A stretch of 10,391 nt of DNA from DASRGL01 sp035651115 (GTDB taxonomy: Bacteria > Armatimonadota > Chthonomonadetes > Chthonomonadales > Chthonomonadaceae): the NCBI GenBank assembly GCA_035651115.1, contig DASRGL010000289.1, positions 1 to 10,391 of the forward strand, written 5' to 3'. Shown in pieces: positions 1 to 6,290 of the stretch (positions are counted from its first letter, which is position 1; every line of letters starts with the position of its first letter). A model generated the notes under the pieces. The model ran no database searches. It had not been told where the DNA came from and saw only the letters and a program-made list of their open reading frames with translations. The position numbers were made by a program, and so were the translations under genes.

Positions 1-141
1 GCCCTCTACGACTACAACAATGCGCGCGCCCAACTGGATAAAGCGGCAGGGCGCTACTCCTATGTGACCAACGGGCCGGGCTATGCGACGCCCCCGCCCC
101 CAAAAACGACCGGAACGCCCGGTCGCGGAGGCAACGAATGA
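1..141 (+). CDS. TolC-family outer membrane efflux protein, C-terminal end (partial)
   Basis: Only the last 46 codons are present; the reading frame enters from the left edge and stops with TGA at 139-141. The visible peptide begins ALYDYNNARAQLDKAAGRYS. This matches the closing helix of TolC/OEP family outer membrane factors, where an 'a..dy..A..rL..A.G' pattern ends the last periplasmic coiled-coil helix. A short proline- and glycine-rich tail follows. Such proteins form the trimeric outer membrane channel of tripartite efflux or type I secretion systems. The stop overlaps the start of the downstream adaptor gene by ATGA, which indicates one operon and translational coupling. The family assignment rests on a short segment plus the adaptor neighbour, so it is likely rather than certain. 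Confidence 0.7.
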   Translation, partial: ALYDYNNARAQLDKAAGRYSYVTNGPGYATPPPPKTTGTPGRGGNE

Positions 142-1733
142 CAGACCGTACTCAGCAGTTCCCAACCCGCGCGCGACGCCGTCCGCTTCTGCCTGCGCTG
201 GCTTTGAGCGCGCTGGCGGTCGGCGGGCTGGCGCTGGCGGGATGCCGGCGCGGCGGAGAGACCGCCGCGACGCAGGCGACCCCTGCCGCCGCGCAGACCC
301 AGGCCACGCAGGTCAGCGTGACGCCCGCTCGCCGCGCGACCATCTCGGACACGGCGGAGGTCACCGGCGCCTTGAGCGCGCTCCAGGACGTGACAGTGGG
401 CGTGAAGGCGGCGGGCAAAGTCGTCGCGGTCTATGCGCGCGAGGGCGACCTGGTGCGCGCCGGGCAGGTGGTCGCGCAACAGGATACGGCGGATTTCCAG
501 GCGCAGCTTGAGCAGCAGCGCGCCACTCTGAACCAGCAGCGCGCCAACCTCGCGACTGCGCAGAGCAAGCTGGAGCAGGCGAAGGTCGCCTATCAGAACG
601 CGCAGACGACGCTGAAGTGGACGGACGACCAGACGAAGAGCGCTGTGCGGCAGGCGCAGGCCGCCCTGGTATCCGCCCAGGAGCAGGCCGCCGTCGTCAA
701 GCAGGGCGCACGCCCGCAGGAGCGGCAGCAGGCCGAGGAGAACGTCGCCGCCGCCAAAGCCAACCGCGACAAGGCCCGCTCCGACCTGAAACGCTATCAA
801 GACCTGTACCGCCAGCAGGCCGTCTCCGCGCAGCAGTTGGATCAGGCGCAGTCGGTCGCCGATTCCGCCGAGGCCCAGTATAACTCGGCGGTGCAGGCGC
901 TCAGCCTGATACAGGAGGGGTCTCGCCCTGAAGACATTCGCCGCGCGCAGGCGGCAGTCGAGCAGGCGCGGCAGGCGCTTGTTGCCGCGCAGTCGAACCG
1001 GGATCAGGTGAATCTGCGCCGCGCCGACGTGGAGACCGCCCGCGTGGGCATTCTCTCCGCGCAGGCGGCGGTGCAGCAGGCCCAGGCGTCTGTGCGGCAG
1101 GCGGAGGCATCCGTGCGCCTGGCCGCGCAGCAGTTGGCGGATACCGCCGTGCGCTCGCCCATCACCGGCGTCGTGGCCGAGCGCAAGGCCGAGCCGGGGA
1201 TGCAGTTGGGCGCGGGCAAGGACGTGATGCGGATCGTCGCGCTCGATTCCATCTACTTCGACGCGCAGCTTTCGGAGACGCAGTATGCCGAGGTGCGGAT
1301 GGGGATGCCCGTCGCGGTGACGGTGGATGCGCTGCCGGGCCGCACGTTCCAGGGGTCGGTCACGAAGATCTATCCGGTGGCTTCCACGCAGAGCCGCAGT
1401 TTCCGGGTGCGTATCGGCCTGAAGAACGAGGGCAACGTTCTGCGCCCGCAGATGTTCGCGCGCGGCCAGATCGTGCTGGCGACGCACCCGAACGCGGTCA
1501 TCGTGCCGCGCGATGCGGTGCTGGACAACAACGGGAAGACCGGGCGGCTCTTCGTCGTCGAGAACAGCACCGCGAAGGAGCGCAAAGTGACGCTCGGCTT
1601 CTCGAACCTGCGTGTGCTGGAGATCACGTCCGGGCTGAAGGAGGGCGAGGAGGTCGTCACCGTCGGCCAGGCGCAGATTCAGGACGGCGACAGAGTCCAG
1701 GCGCTTCCGAACGGCGCGGCCTCCCTGCAATGA
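138..1733 (+). CDS. Efflux RND/HlyD-family periplasmic adaptor lipoprotein
   Basis: A 531-residue membrane-fusion protein that should bridge an inner-membrane pump and the TolC-like channel encoded just upstream. The N-terminus has a basic stretch (RARRR), a hydrophobic segment and a lipobox LAGC, with Cys36 as the predicted lipidated residue. A barrel-sandwich (biotinyl-lipoyl-like) half lies at about 70-118, including VKAAGKVVAVYAREGDLVRAGQVV in pieces. A very long Ala/Gln-rich coiled coil runs from about 118 to 335. The second lipoyl half begins at DTAVRSPITGVVAERK (335-350). A beta-barrel domain follows (about 370-450) and then the membrane-proximal domain, ending in the family-typical GLKEGEEVVTVG (499-510). 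The coiled coil is much longer than in AcrA-type adaptors and holds two related GxRP segments (about 190 and 261). The start is fixed by the ATGA overlap with the preceding stop. No pump gene follows, so the transported substrate cannot be deduced. Confidence 0.92.
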   Translation: MTDRTQQFPTRARRRPLLPALALSALAVGGLALAGCRRGGETAATQATPAAAQTQATQVSVTPARRATISDTAEVTGALSALQDVTVGVKAAGKVVAVYAREGDLVRAGQVVAQQDTADFQAQLEQQRATLNQQRANLATAQSKLEQAKVAYQNAQTTLKWTDDQTKSAVRQAQAALVSAQEQAAVVKQGARPQERQQAEENVAAAKANRDKARSDLKRYQDLYRQQAVSAQQLDQAQSVADSAEAQYNSAVQALSLIQEGSRPEDIRRAQAAVEQARQALVAAQSNRDQVNLRRADVETARVGILSAQAAVQQAQASVRQAEASVRLAAQQLADTAVRSPITGVVAERKAEPGMQLGAGKDVMRIVALDSIYFDAQLSETQYAEVRMGMPVAVTVDALPGRTFQGSVTKIYPVASTQSRSFRVRIGLKNEGNVLRPQMFARGQIVLATHPNAVIVPRDAVLDNNGKTGRLFVVENSTAKERKVTLGFSNLRVLEITSGLKEGEEVVTVGQAQIQDGDRVQALPNGAASLQ

Positions 1734-1790
1734 CCTTCCGGGCCGGAGCGCCCCTGGTTCCTGCCGCTAACGCCGCGCATCACAAGAGGA

Positions 1791-1822
1791 GCCGCAAGGC
1801 AGGACATCTGCTGCGTTGCGGC
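1791..1822 (+). terminator. Weak hairpin downstream of the efflux adaptor gene
   Basis: GCCGCAA (1791-1797) can pair with TTGCGGC (1816-1822). Inside this, GCAG and CTGC can also pair, with an uneven internal loop. The hairpin lies 58 bases after the adaptor stop and is followed by a C/T-rich stretch rather than a clean T-run. It may end or attenuate the efflux transcript, but it is not a strong intrinsic terminator. Confidence 0.3.
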
Positions 1823-1915
1823 CCCTTACCTTGTCTCAGTTCGCCTGCTCCTCGCTCTGTCATACGCATTATACTTCCCCGCCTACCCAAGATAGAAATT
1901 CTTGCAAAATGCCTC

Positions 1916-1944
1916 TTGACTCTGCTTGATAGGTGTGCTACTAT
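1916..1944 (+). promoter_or_regulatory. Sigma-70-type promoter for the inhibitor/protease unit
   Basis: TTGACT (1916-1921) and TACTAT (1939-1944) are separated by exactly 17 bases, giving a near-consensus housekeeping promoter. Transcription should begin near 1951, leaving an untranslated leader of about 78 bases before the ATG at 2029. The surrounding 100 bases are more AT-rich than the coding DNA to the left, as expected of a promoter. The spacer 1734-2028 contains no convincing gene. Confidence 0.7.
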
Positions 1945-2028
1945 TGACCGTCTCCCTGATACAGCATCCCTTCTTTGCCAGTAAGCCCCCGCAATCCGGC
2001 AAGTTCATGAAGTAAAGGAAAGAAAGCA

Positions 2029-2559
2029 ATGGCACGCATGGGAACACGCATGGCTCAGTTTTTCAGCCTGGTGGCGCTGATCTGGCTGGCCGGTTGTGGA
2101 GGAAACGGCACGATGGCGAACGGCCCGGTGGTTTCAACGCCTCGACAGTTTGGTTCGCTAGAGTTTACCCTCTCGGCAACGAAGGCGGTATATGCGCAAG
2201 GCGAGCAAGTTCCGTTGACTTTTACCGTCAAGAACATCGGGACATCTACGATAACTGCGACTGCACCTAGCGCCAAGATTTACCAAATTCAAATCATACA
2301 GGGGAATCAAGTTGTCTGGTTCTATCCACAAAATAGTGGTGGAATGATTACTCAACTCTCTTTTGCACCCGGAGAAATCAAGACCTTTACCGCTATCTGG
2401 GATCAAAGCTTGAATCCACAGGGTGGACCAGCCTCATCAGGACGGTATACGGTCAATGCTTGGTTTATGCCAGCCACATTAGATAGCACAAGCATTTCGC
2501 CCCAAGATGCACAAACCAACTTAGCAGCTAATCCAATCCAAATCGGCCTCCAGTTTTAG
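2029..2559 (+). CDS. Lipoprotein with a BsuPI-like (proteinase inhibitor type) domain
   Basis: A 176-residue predicted lipoprotein. A hydrophobic leader ends in the lipobox LAGC with Cys23, followed by a Gly/Asn linker. The rest (about 42-176) looks like one beta-sandwich of the BsuPI family, named for the Bacillus subtilis intracellular proteinase inhibitor. It shows alternating strands with VPLTFTVKNIGTSTI (61-75), a 'Y.i.i..g...VWfyp' segment (85-100), FAPGEIKTFTAIWDQ (112-126) and a closing SGRYTVNAWF (137-146). The ATG at 2029 is preceded by AAAGGAA with good spacing; in-frame ATGs at codons 4 and 8 are less well placed. It lies 59 bases ahead of a secreted subtilisin-like protease, so a role in binding or restraining that protease, or in surface anchoring, is attractive but inferred. 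BsuPI-like folds also occur in proteins with no known inhibitory role. GC content falls from about 60% (2041-2100) to about 37% (2281-2340). Confidence 0.75.
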   Translation: MARMGTRMAQFFSLVALIWLAGCGGNGTMANGPVVSTPRQFGSLEFTLSATKAVYAQGEQVPLTFTVKNIGTSTITATAPSAKIYQIQIIQGNQVVWFYPQNSGGMITQLSFAPGEIKTFTAIWDQSLNPQGGPASSGRYTVNAWFMPATLDSTSISPQDAQTNLAANPIQIGLQF

Positions 2560-2583
2560 TGCGACAATTATCACATCGCACTA
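2557..2583 (+). other. Stem-loop overlapping the inhibitor gene's stop codon
   Basis: TAGTGCGA (2557-2564) pairs perfectly with TCGCACTA (2576-2583) across an 11-base loop. The left arm begins with the TAG stop of the lipoprotein gene. TTTT before and AAAA after could extend the stem past a single bulged G. No T-run follows, so it is not a standard terminator. It could protect the upstream mRNA, reduce read-through into the protease gene, or bind a regulator. Confidence 0.45.
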
Positions 2584-2618
2584 GAAAAATCTTAGCAAGT
2601 TAGGAAAGGAGAGGGGAC

Positions 2619-4766
2619 ATGACTTTGACTTTTGTTAAATGGATATGCTTTAAGTTATCGTGGCAAATCATCCCATGTTTAGCCCTTATTTTTCTGGTTC
2701 TCCTTTTGGGGATTCCCCGCTCTTTAGCGGATCAGATTCCAGAACCGCCAGAACCGCCTGCTTTCATTCCTGGAGAAGTACTTATCATGGTACGTTCGGA
2801 AAATGACGATGCTGGTTTAGCAGATCGTATTCATAATATAGGAACAAGCGTTGAGAATCAACCTGTTCTTCATATTCACCGCATTAAACTTCAGAACGGC
2901 CTCTCCGTTGAAAATGCAGTCGCGGAACTGCGCAAATTGGACTTCATAGTTGATGCGGGGCCTAATTATATCATTCATGGTTCTTCCATGCCAAACGACA
3001 GTTATTATGTCTCGAATCAGTACGGACCGCAAAACATACAAGGTGACATAGCTTGGAGTATTTGGCGGCCACAACAGCAGACAATCATTGCTATTGTAGA
3101 TTCAGGAATCGACTACAACCATCCTGATCTGACGAACAAAATATATCGTTCTGGAGGAACGGTTGTTGGATACGATTTCATTAACGGCGACAGTGATCCA
3201 AAAGATGATTACGGTCATGGTACTTTCTGTGCAGGTATCGCCGCCGCCCAAACCAATAACGGTACTGGGATAGCAGGCATGGCTGGTTGGAATGGATTGG
3301 TGAATACCTCTGATACTAATTATACCAAAATCATGCCAGTTAAAGTTCTCGACAATACCAATAGCGGGACAAAAATGACTTCGTTAAATGGTATTACGTG
3401 GGCGGCTGATCACGGTGCAAAAGTCATTAGCATGAGTTACTATGGTCCATACGACAGCATGGAAAATAGTGCCATTCAATATGCTTGGAACAAAGGCTGT
3501 ATCTTAGTTTCAATAGCGGGAAATAATCAGAGCAATGTTCCACAATATCCAGCAGCATACAATAACGTTATTTCCGTGGCAGCAACGGATAGTAGTAATA
3601 TTTTAGCCACTTTTTCCAATTATGGAACGTGGGTAAACGTAGCCGCCCCAGGAGTTCTAATATATTCAACTGTTCCAACTTATCCGGTTCCAGGTTTTAG
3701 TATCCAAAACTACGCTAGTGGCTCAGGTACATCTTTTGCTTGTCCTCACGTTTCTGGGGAGGCCGCTCTGATCTGGGCGCAGAACCCCAACCTCTCCAAC
3801 ACTCAGGTCAAGAACCTCATCACCTCCATCTGGGATCCCTATACGCCCTATATGGGCCGCACAATTAGTCCTACGGGCGGAAAGGTTAATGTCTATCGCG
3901 CTCTGCGGGCTGCCGGTCTCTATCGCGACTACTTCGACCTCAACCAGGACGGCACACTCGACCTGCTCTTCGAGAACCATGCCACCGGAGAAATGGCTGC
4001 CTGGTATCTGACTGGAACCGGCGGTGTCACTGTCAACGGCGCAGCCTACATCCGCAACCAGATCGCCCCCACACCCTCCTATCCCCAAAACCCCGCCTGG
4101 CCGGTGGTCGGAACCGGCGACTTCAACAGTGATGGGCATCCCGACCTCCTCTTCCAAAACCATAGCACCGGACAGATGGCCGTCTGGTATCTGGGCTACA
4201 CGGATGGAGCCGTGATCCAGTCAGCCGCCTATGTCAATCAATCGCAGGTGACCTCCTTCCCGGCGGTGGCCGCCGGCGATTTCGATGGCAATGGTCACCT
4301 CGACATTCTGTTCCACAATCCCACGACCGGCCAACTCTCCGTCTGGTTTCTGGGCGGCACGGGAGGCGTCGTGGCGCAGACGGGCGCATATCTGAGCGCC
4401 TCGCAGGTGGTGGGCTGGTCGGTGGTGGGGCTGGGGGACTTCAACCAGGATGGCAAACTGGACATCCTGTGGACCAATCCCACGACGGGGCAGTTGGCGA
4501 TCTGGTACTTGGATGGGATCGTCGGTGGTAACGTGCAGGTGCTGACCGGAGCCTACCTGACCAATCCGCCGCACACGCCTATCGGCCCGGCGCGCGGCGT
4601 GGGCGACTTCAATCAGGATGGAGTTCCTGATGTGCTGTTCGAGAACCTTGCGACCGGAGCGATGGAGGTCTGGTATCAGAGCGGCACGAACGGCAGCGTG
4701 ACCAACGGGTATGCTGCGATTAGCCAGGCGCAGTCCCCCTCGTATCCGGTGGAGTTGCCCCACTGA
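2619..4766 (+). CDS. Secreted S8 subtilisin-like serine protease with FG-GAP/VCBS repeats
   Basis: A 715-residue extracellular endopeptidase. An N-terminal signal peptide has its hydrophobic core at about 16-31 and probable cleavage after SLA (35-37). A proline-rich spacer leads to a pro-domain (about 48-120, opening FIPGEVLIMV) like the inhibitory propeptides of fervidolysin-type subtilases. The catalytic domain (about 125-430) shows Asp161 in AIVDSGIDYNHPDL, His200 in DDYGHGTFCAGI, the oxyanion-hole Asn302 in SIAGNNQ and Ser372 in SGSGTSFACPHVSG, so the triad is intact. From 437 onward come five repeats of about 53-61 residues of the FG-GAP/VCBS type. Each has a calcium-binding DxNxDG-like loop, beginning at D440, D501, D554, D607 and D663, followed by 'D-hydrophobic-LF.N..TG....WYL'. 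The start has a strong AAAGGAG seven bases upstream. Codons 1-380 are AT-rich and the remainder GC-rich, suggesting a chimeric origin. The preceding gene encodes a possible proteinase inhibitor. The natural substrate is unknown. Confidence 0.93.
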   Translation: MTLTFVKWICFKLSWQIIPCLALIFLVLLLGIPRSLADQIPEPPEPPAFIPGEVLIMVRSENDDAGLADRIHNIGTSVENQPVLHIHRIKLQNGLSVENAVAELRKLDFIVDAGPNYIIHGSSMPNDSYYVSNQYGPQNIQGDIAWSIWRPQQQTIIAIVDSGIDYNHPDLTNKIYRSGGTVVGYDFINGDSDPKDDYGHGTFCAGIAAAQTNNGTGIAGMAGWNGLVNTSDTNYTKIMPVKVLDNTNSGTKMTSLNGITWAADHGAKVISMSYYGPYDSMENSAIQYAWNKGCILVSIAGNNQSNVPQYPAAYNNVISVAATDSSNILATFSNYGTWVNVAAPGVLIYSTVPTYPVPGFSIQNYASGSGTSFACPHVSGEAALIWAQNPNLSNTQVKNLITSIWDPYTPYMGRTISPTGGKVNVYRALRAAGLYRDYFDLNQDGTLDLLFENHATGEMAAWYLTGTGGVTVNGAAYIRNQIAPTPSYPQNPAWPVVGTGDFNSDGHPDLLFQNHSTGQMAVWYLGYTDGAVIQSAAYVNQSQVTSFPAVAAGDFDGNGHLDILFHNPTTGQLSVWFLGGTGGVVAQTGAYLSASQVVGWSVVGLGDFNQDGKLDILWTNPTTGQLAIWYLDGIVGGNVQVLTGAYLTNPPHTPIGPARGVGDFNQDGVPDVLFENLATGAMEVWYQSGTNGSVTNGYAAISQAQSPSYPVELPH

Positions 4767-4803
4767 GGCATGGCCGAACCGCTCCTGAATCGGGCGAAAG
4801 ACA

Positions 4804-4840
4804 AAGAGGCCGCCGCAATATTCGCGGCGGCCTCTTCTTT
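4804..4840. terminator. Bidirectional intrinsic terminator between convergent operons
   Basis: A perfect 13-bp stem (4804-4816 with 4824-4836, GC-rich core GGCCGCCGC/GCGGCGGCC) encloses a 7-base AT-rich loop. On the + strand it is followed by CTTCTTT. Read on the - strand, the far side carries TTTGTCTTT. It sits 37 bases after the protease stop and 19 bases beyond the last gene of the opposing operon, so it can end transcription from both sides. Confidence 0.85.
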
Positions 4841-4859
4841 GACTCGGTGGCGGGAGTTT

Positions 4860-5093
4860 TCAGTCGGCGTCGTGATCGTGGTCGTCGTGATCGTGATGCG
4901 CATGAATCTCCAGATTGTGCGCCACTTGATGGTACGGCGCAGAGAGTTTTTTGTACTCGGCCAGGAGACGCTTCTCTTTCGCGTGCAGCGTCGTATAGCG
5001 ATAGACCTGATAGCCGACGCTGGAACAGGCGATGATGGCTGTGAGCAGAGGGCAGAGGACGATCAGGCGGCGCATCGTGGCAACGTTGTTCAT
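4860..5093 (-). CDS. Small membrane-anchored protein with His/Asp-rich C-terminal tail
   Basis: A 77-residue protein of no family I recognise. Residues 8-28 are hydrophobic (RRLIVLCPLLTAIIACSS) and form one membrane span; the IIAC at 20-23 could alternatively be a poor lipobox. Residues 30-62 are charged and likely helical, with heptad-like leucines (LHAKEKRLLAEYKKL). The C-terminus (64-77, HAHHDHDDHDHDAD) holds six His and six Asp, a composition typical of low-specificity zinc, nickel or copper binding. The start is well supported: GGAGG lies seven bases upstream, and its ATG overlaps the TGA of the preceding gene (5090-5093), implying translational coupling. It is the last gene of the ATPase-tmk-darA operon and stops just before a strong terminator. 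The short span-plus-coil layout resembles FtsB/DivIC-type proteins in outline only; a metal buffer or sensor role is equally possible. Function unknown. Confidence 0.75.
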   Translation of the reverse strand: MNNVATMRRLIVLCPLLTAIIACSSVGYQVYRYTTLHAKEKRLLAEYKKLSAPYHQVAHNLEIHAHHDHDDHDHDAD

Positions 5094-5290
5094 CGGCGGG
5101 CCTCCTTCTGCTGCTGTGCCTGGAGATAGCTTTTGAGCAGGCCCAGATTGATCTCCAGATGGTCTATGTGATGATTGATCGTGTCGGCCTTCTCACCGAT
5201 GCGCCAGGACAGGAAGCCTGCCCCGCCTATCAGGACGATACAAAACAGCAGCGCCGCCGTCAGGCGCTTACGCACTCGTGCCTCTTCCAT
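5090..5290 (-). CDS. Small single-pass membrane protein with coiled-coil tail
   Basis: A 66-residue protein without a recognised family. A short basic N-terminus (MEEARVRKR) precedes a hydrophobic span (about 10-28, AALLFCIVLIGGAGFLSW). An amphipathic, probably coiled-coil segment follows (ADTINHHIDHLEINLGLLKSYL as a 22-residue span, starting near 35) and then a Gln/Lys/Arg-rich end. The N-terminal positive charges suggest an N-in topology with the coil outside the cytoplasm. I prefer the ATG at 5288-5290, because GGAG sits five bases upstream; a GTG two codons earlier (5294-5296) overlaps that Shine-Dalgarno. It begins 12 bases after the darA stop and its own stop overlaps the next start by ATGA. 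Together with the following gene it forms a pair of short span-plus-coil proteins that might heterodimerise. That partnership is inferred only from layout. Confidence 0.7.
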   Translation of the reverse strand: MEEARVRKRLTAALLFCIVLIGGAGFLSWRIGEKADTINHHIDHLEINLGLLKSYLQAQQQKEARR

Positions 5291-5302
5291 ACCCACTCCA
5301 CG

Positions 5303-5632
5303 TTAGAAACGCTCGAAACGCTCCACGTCCATGACAAAACAGACCGCGCCGCCCACCAGCACCTTGACCGGGCTGGGCATGAATGTGCCGACCGGGGCCG
5401 CGTCCGGCGGGAGGACGTTGACGAACTGCTCGCGGGTCTTGCAGCTATCGCTGATGGTCTGCACCAGCCGATCCACCTCTTTTTCCTCCACGCCGATGAG
5501 CAGGGTCACGTTGCCCTCGCGCAGGAAGCCGCCGGTGCTGCCGATCTTGGTGAACTTGAACCCGTTGCGCAGCAGCGCCTCCGTGATCTTATTTTTGTCC
5601 CGGTCATGGACGACCGTGATGACCAGTTTCAT
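5303..5632 (-). CDS. darA: Cyclic di-AMP receptor, PII-like (DarA/PstA/YaaQ family, DUF970)
   Basis: A 109-residue PII-like protein, the usual full length for DarA/PstA. These proteins form cytoplasmic trimers that bind the second messenger c-di-AMP between subunits and are thought to pass its level on to unknown partners. Diagnostic features are the opening MKLVITVVHDRDKNKITEAL, the ligand-binding stretch TKIGSTGGFLREGNVTLLIG (28-47) with TGGFL and GN(V)T, and the closing VKVLVGGAVCFVMDVERFERF, a 21-residue end rich in strand-forming residues. The start at 5632 is favoured over longer in-frame versions because it begins exactly at the family's conserved N-terminus, with GGAG eight bases upstream inside the end of tmk. 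It starts five bases after the tmk stop. The same tmk-darA (yaaQ) order occurs in Firmicutes such as Bacillus subtilis, which supports the assignment strongly. The B. subtilis neighbours yaaR and holB are replaced here by two small membrane proteins. Confidence 0.93.
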   Translation of the reverse strand: MKLVITVVHDRDKNKITEALLRNGFKFTKIGSTGGFLREGNVTLLIGVEEKEVDRLVQTISDSCKTREQFVNVLPPDAAPVGTFMPSPVKVLVGGAVCFVMDVERFERF

Positions 5633-5637
5633 CCGAG

Positions 5638-6282
5638 TTACTCCATTTCCTCCAAAATAGACCGGCGCTCGTTCCAGGCGTGCCGCACGCGCGCGACGAT
5701 CTCGGCGTGCAGTGCCTCGACGGGCCGCAGCGCGTCCAGAATCAAGAACCGTGCGGGGTGTTTCGCCGCCTCGGTCAAGAATCCCTCCCGAACACGCCAA
5801 TGAAATTCGAGCGTCTCCGCTTCCATACGGTTGGAATCGGACTGGCGCGCCAGCCCGATTTCGGGAGGCAGGTCGAGCAGGACAGTCACATCCGGGACAA
5901 GCCCGCCCGTGGCGAAGGCGTTCAACTGCGCGACGGTCTCCCGAGCCAGGCCCCGCCCATAGCTCTGGTAGGCCAGACTGGAGTCGATGAAACGGTCGCA
6001 CAGCACGACGTCCCCGGCTTCCAGGGGAGGACGGATGATCTGCTCTACATTTTCGGCGCGCGCCGCCAGAAACAGCAGTAATTCCGTGCGTGCCGTCATC
6101 TTATTCCGCAGGATCAACTCCCGGATGACTTCCCCGACGGCATCGCCGCCCGGCTCGCGCGTCACCGTCACGTGCAGGCCGTCGCGCGTCAGCGCCTCGC
6201 GCAGCAGGGCGATCTGCGTGGTCTTGCCCGCGCCCTCCCCGCCCTCGAACGTGACGAACAGTCCCGGTAAACGCTCGGCCAT
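5638..6282 (-). CDS. tmk: Thymidylate kinase (dTMP kinase)
   Basis: A 214-residue enzyme of normal family length that phosphorylates dTMP to dTDP with ATP, an essential cytoplasmic step in DNA precursor synthesis. Seen in order: the P-loop FEGGEGAGKTTQ (12-23, Lys20), the TREPGG substrate loop (41-46), the DR(F/Y/H) motif as DRFIDSSLAYQSYGRGL (96-112), VTVLLDLPPEIGLAR (132-146) and an Arg-containing lid around 144-155. These are all hallmarks of bacterial Tmk. The start codon has GGAG six bases upstream, and that Shine-Dalgarno overlaps the TAG stop of the R3H ATPase gene, so translation of the two is probably coupled. It is the second gene of a five-gene operon and is followed after five bases by darA. 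Confidence 0.96.
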   Translation of the reverse strand: MAERLPGLFVTFEGGEGAGKTTQIALLREALTRDGLHVTVTREPGGDAVGEVIRELILRNKMTARTELLLFLAARAENVEQIIRPPLEAGDVVLCDRFIDSSLAYQSYGRGLARETVAQLNAFATGGLVPDVTVLLDLPPEIGLARQSDSNRMEAETLEFHWRVREGFLTEAAKHPARFLILDALRPVEALHAEIVARVRHAWNERRSILEEME

Positions 6283-6290
6283 GCGCGCTC

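Noticed and set aside
81..1730. 549-codon open frame antisense to the efflux adaptor
   Set aside because: Long antisense frames are expected in GC-rich DNA. The His/Arg/Leu-rich translation is a shadow of the well-supported + strand adaptor.
1730..1984. Open frame of 84 codons following the adaptor gene on the + strand
   Set aside because: It overlaps the adaptor stop, has no Shine-Dalgarno of its own, runs across the weak hairpin and the TTGACT-17-TACTAT promoter, and its Arg/Pro/Leu-rich translation has no domain.
4221..4763. 180-codon - strand open frame opposite the FG-GAP repeats
   Set aside because: The + strand shows regular calcium-loop repeats in frame with the protease; the antisense translation has no domain and reflects the repeats.
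5633..6001. N-terminal extension of darA back into tmk
   Set aside because: The DarA family begins at MKLVITVV, and the extension is only the alternative frame of tmk. The ATG at 5632 has a well-placed GGAG.
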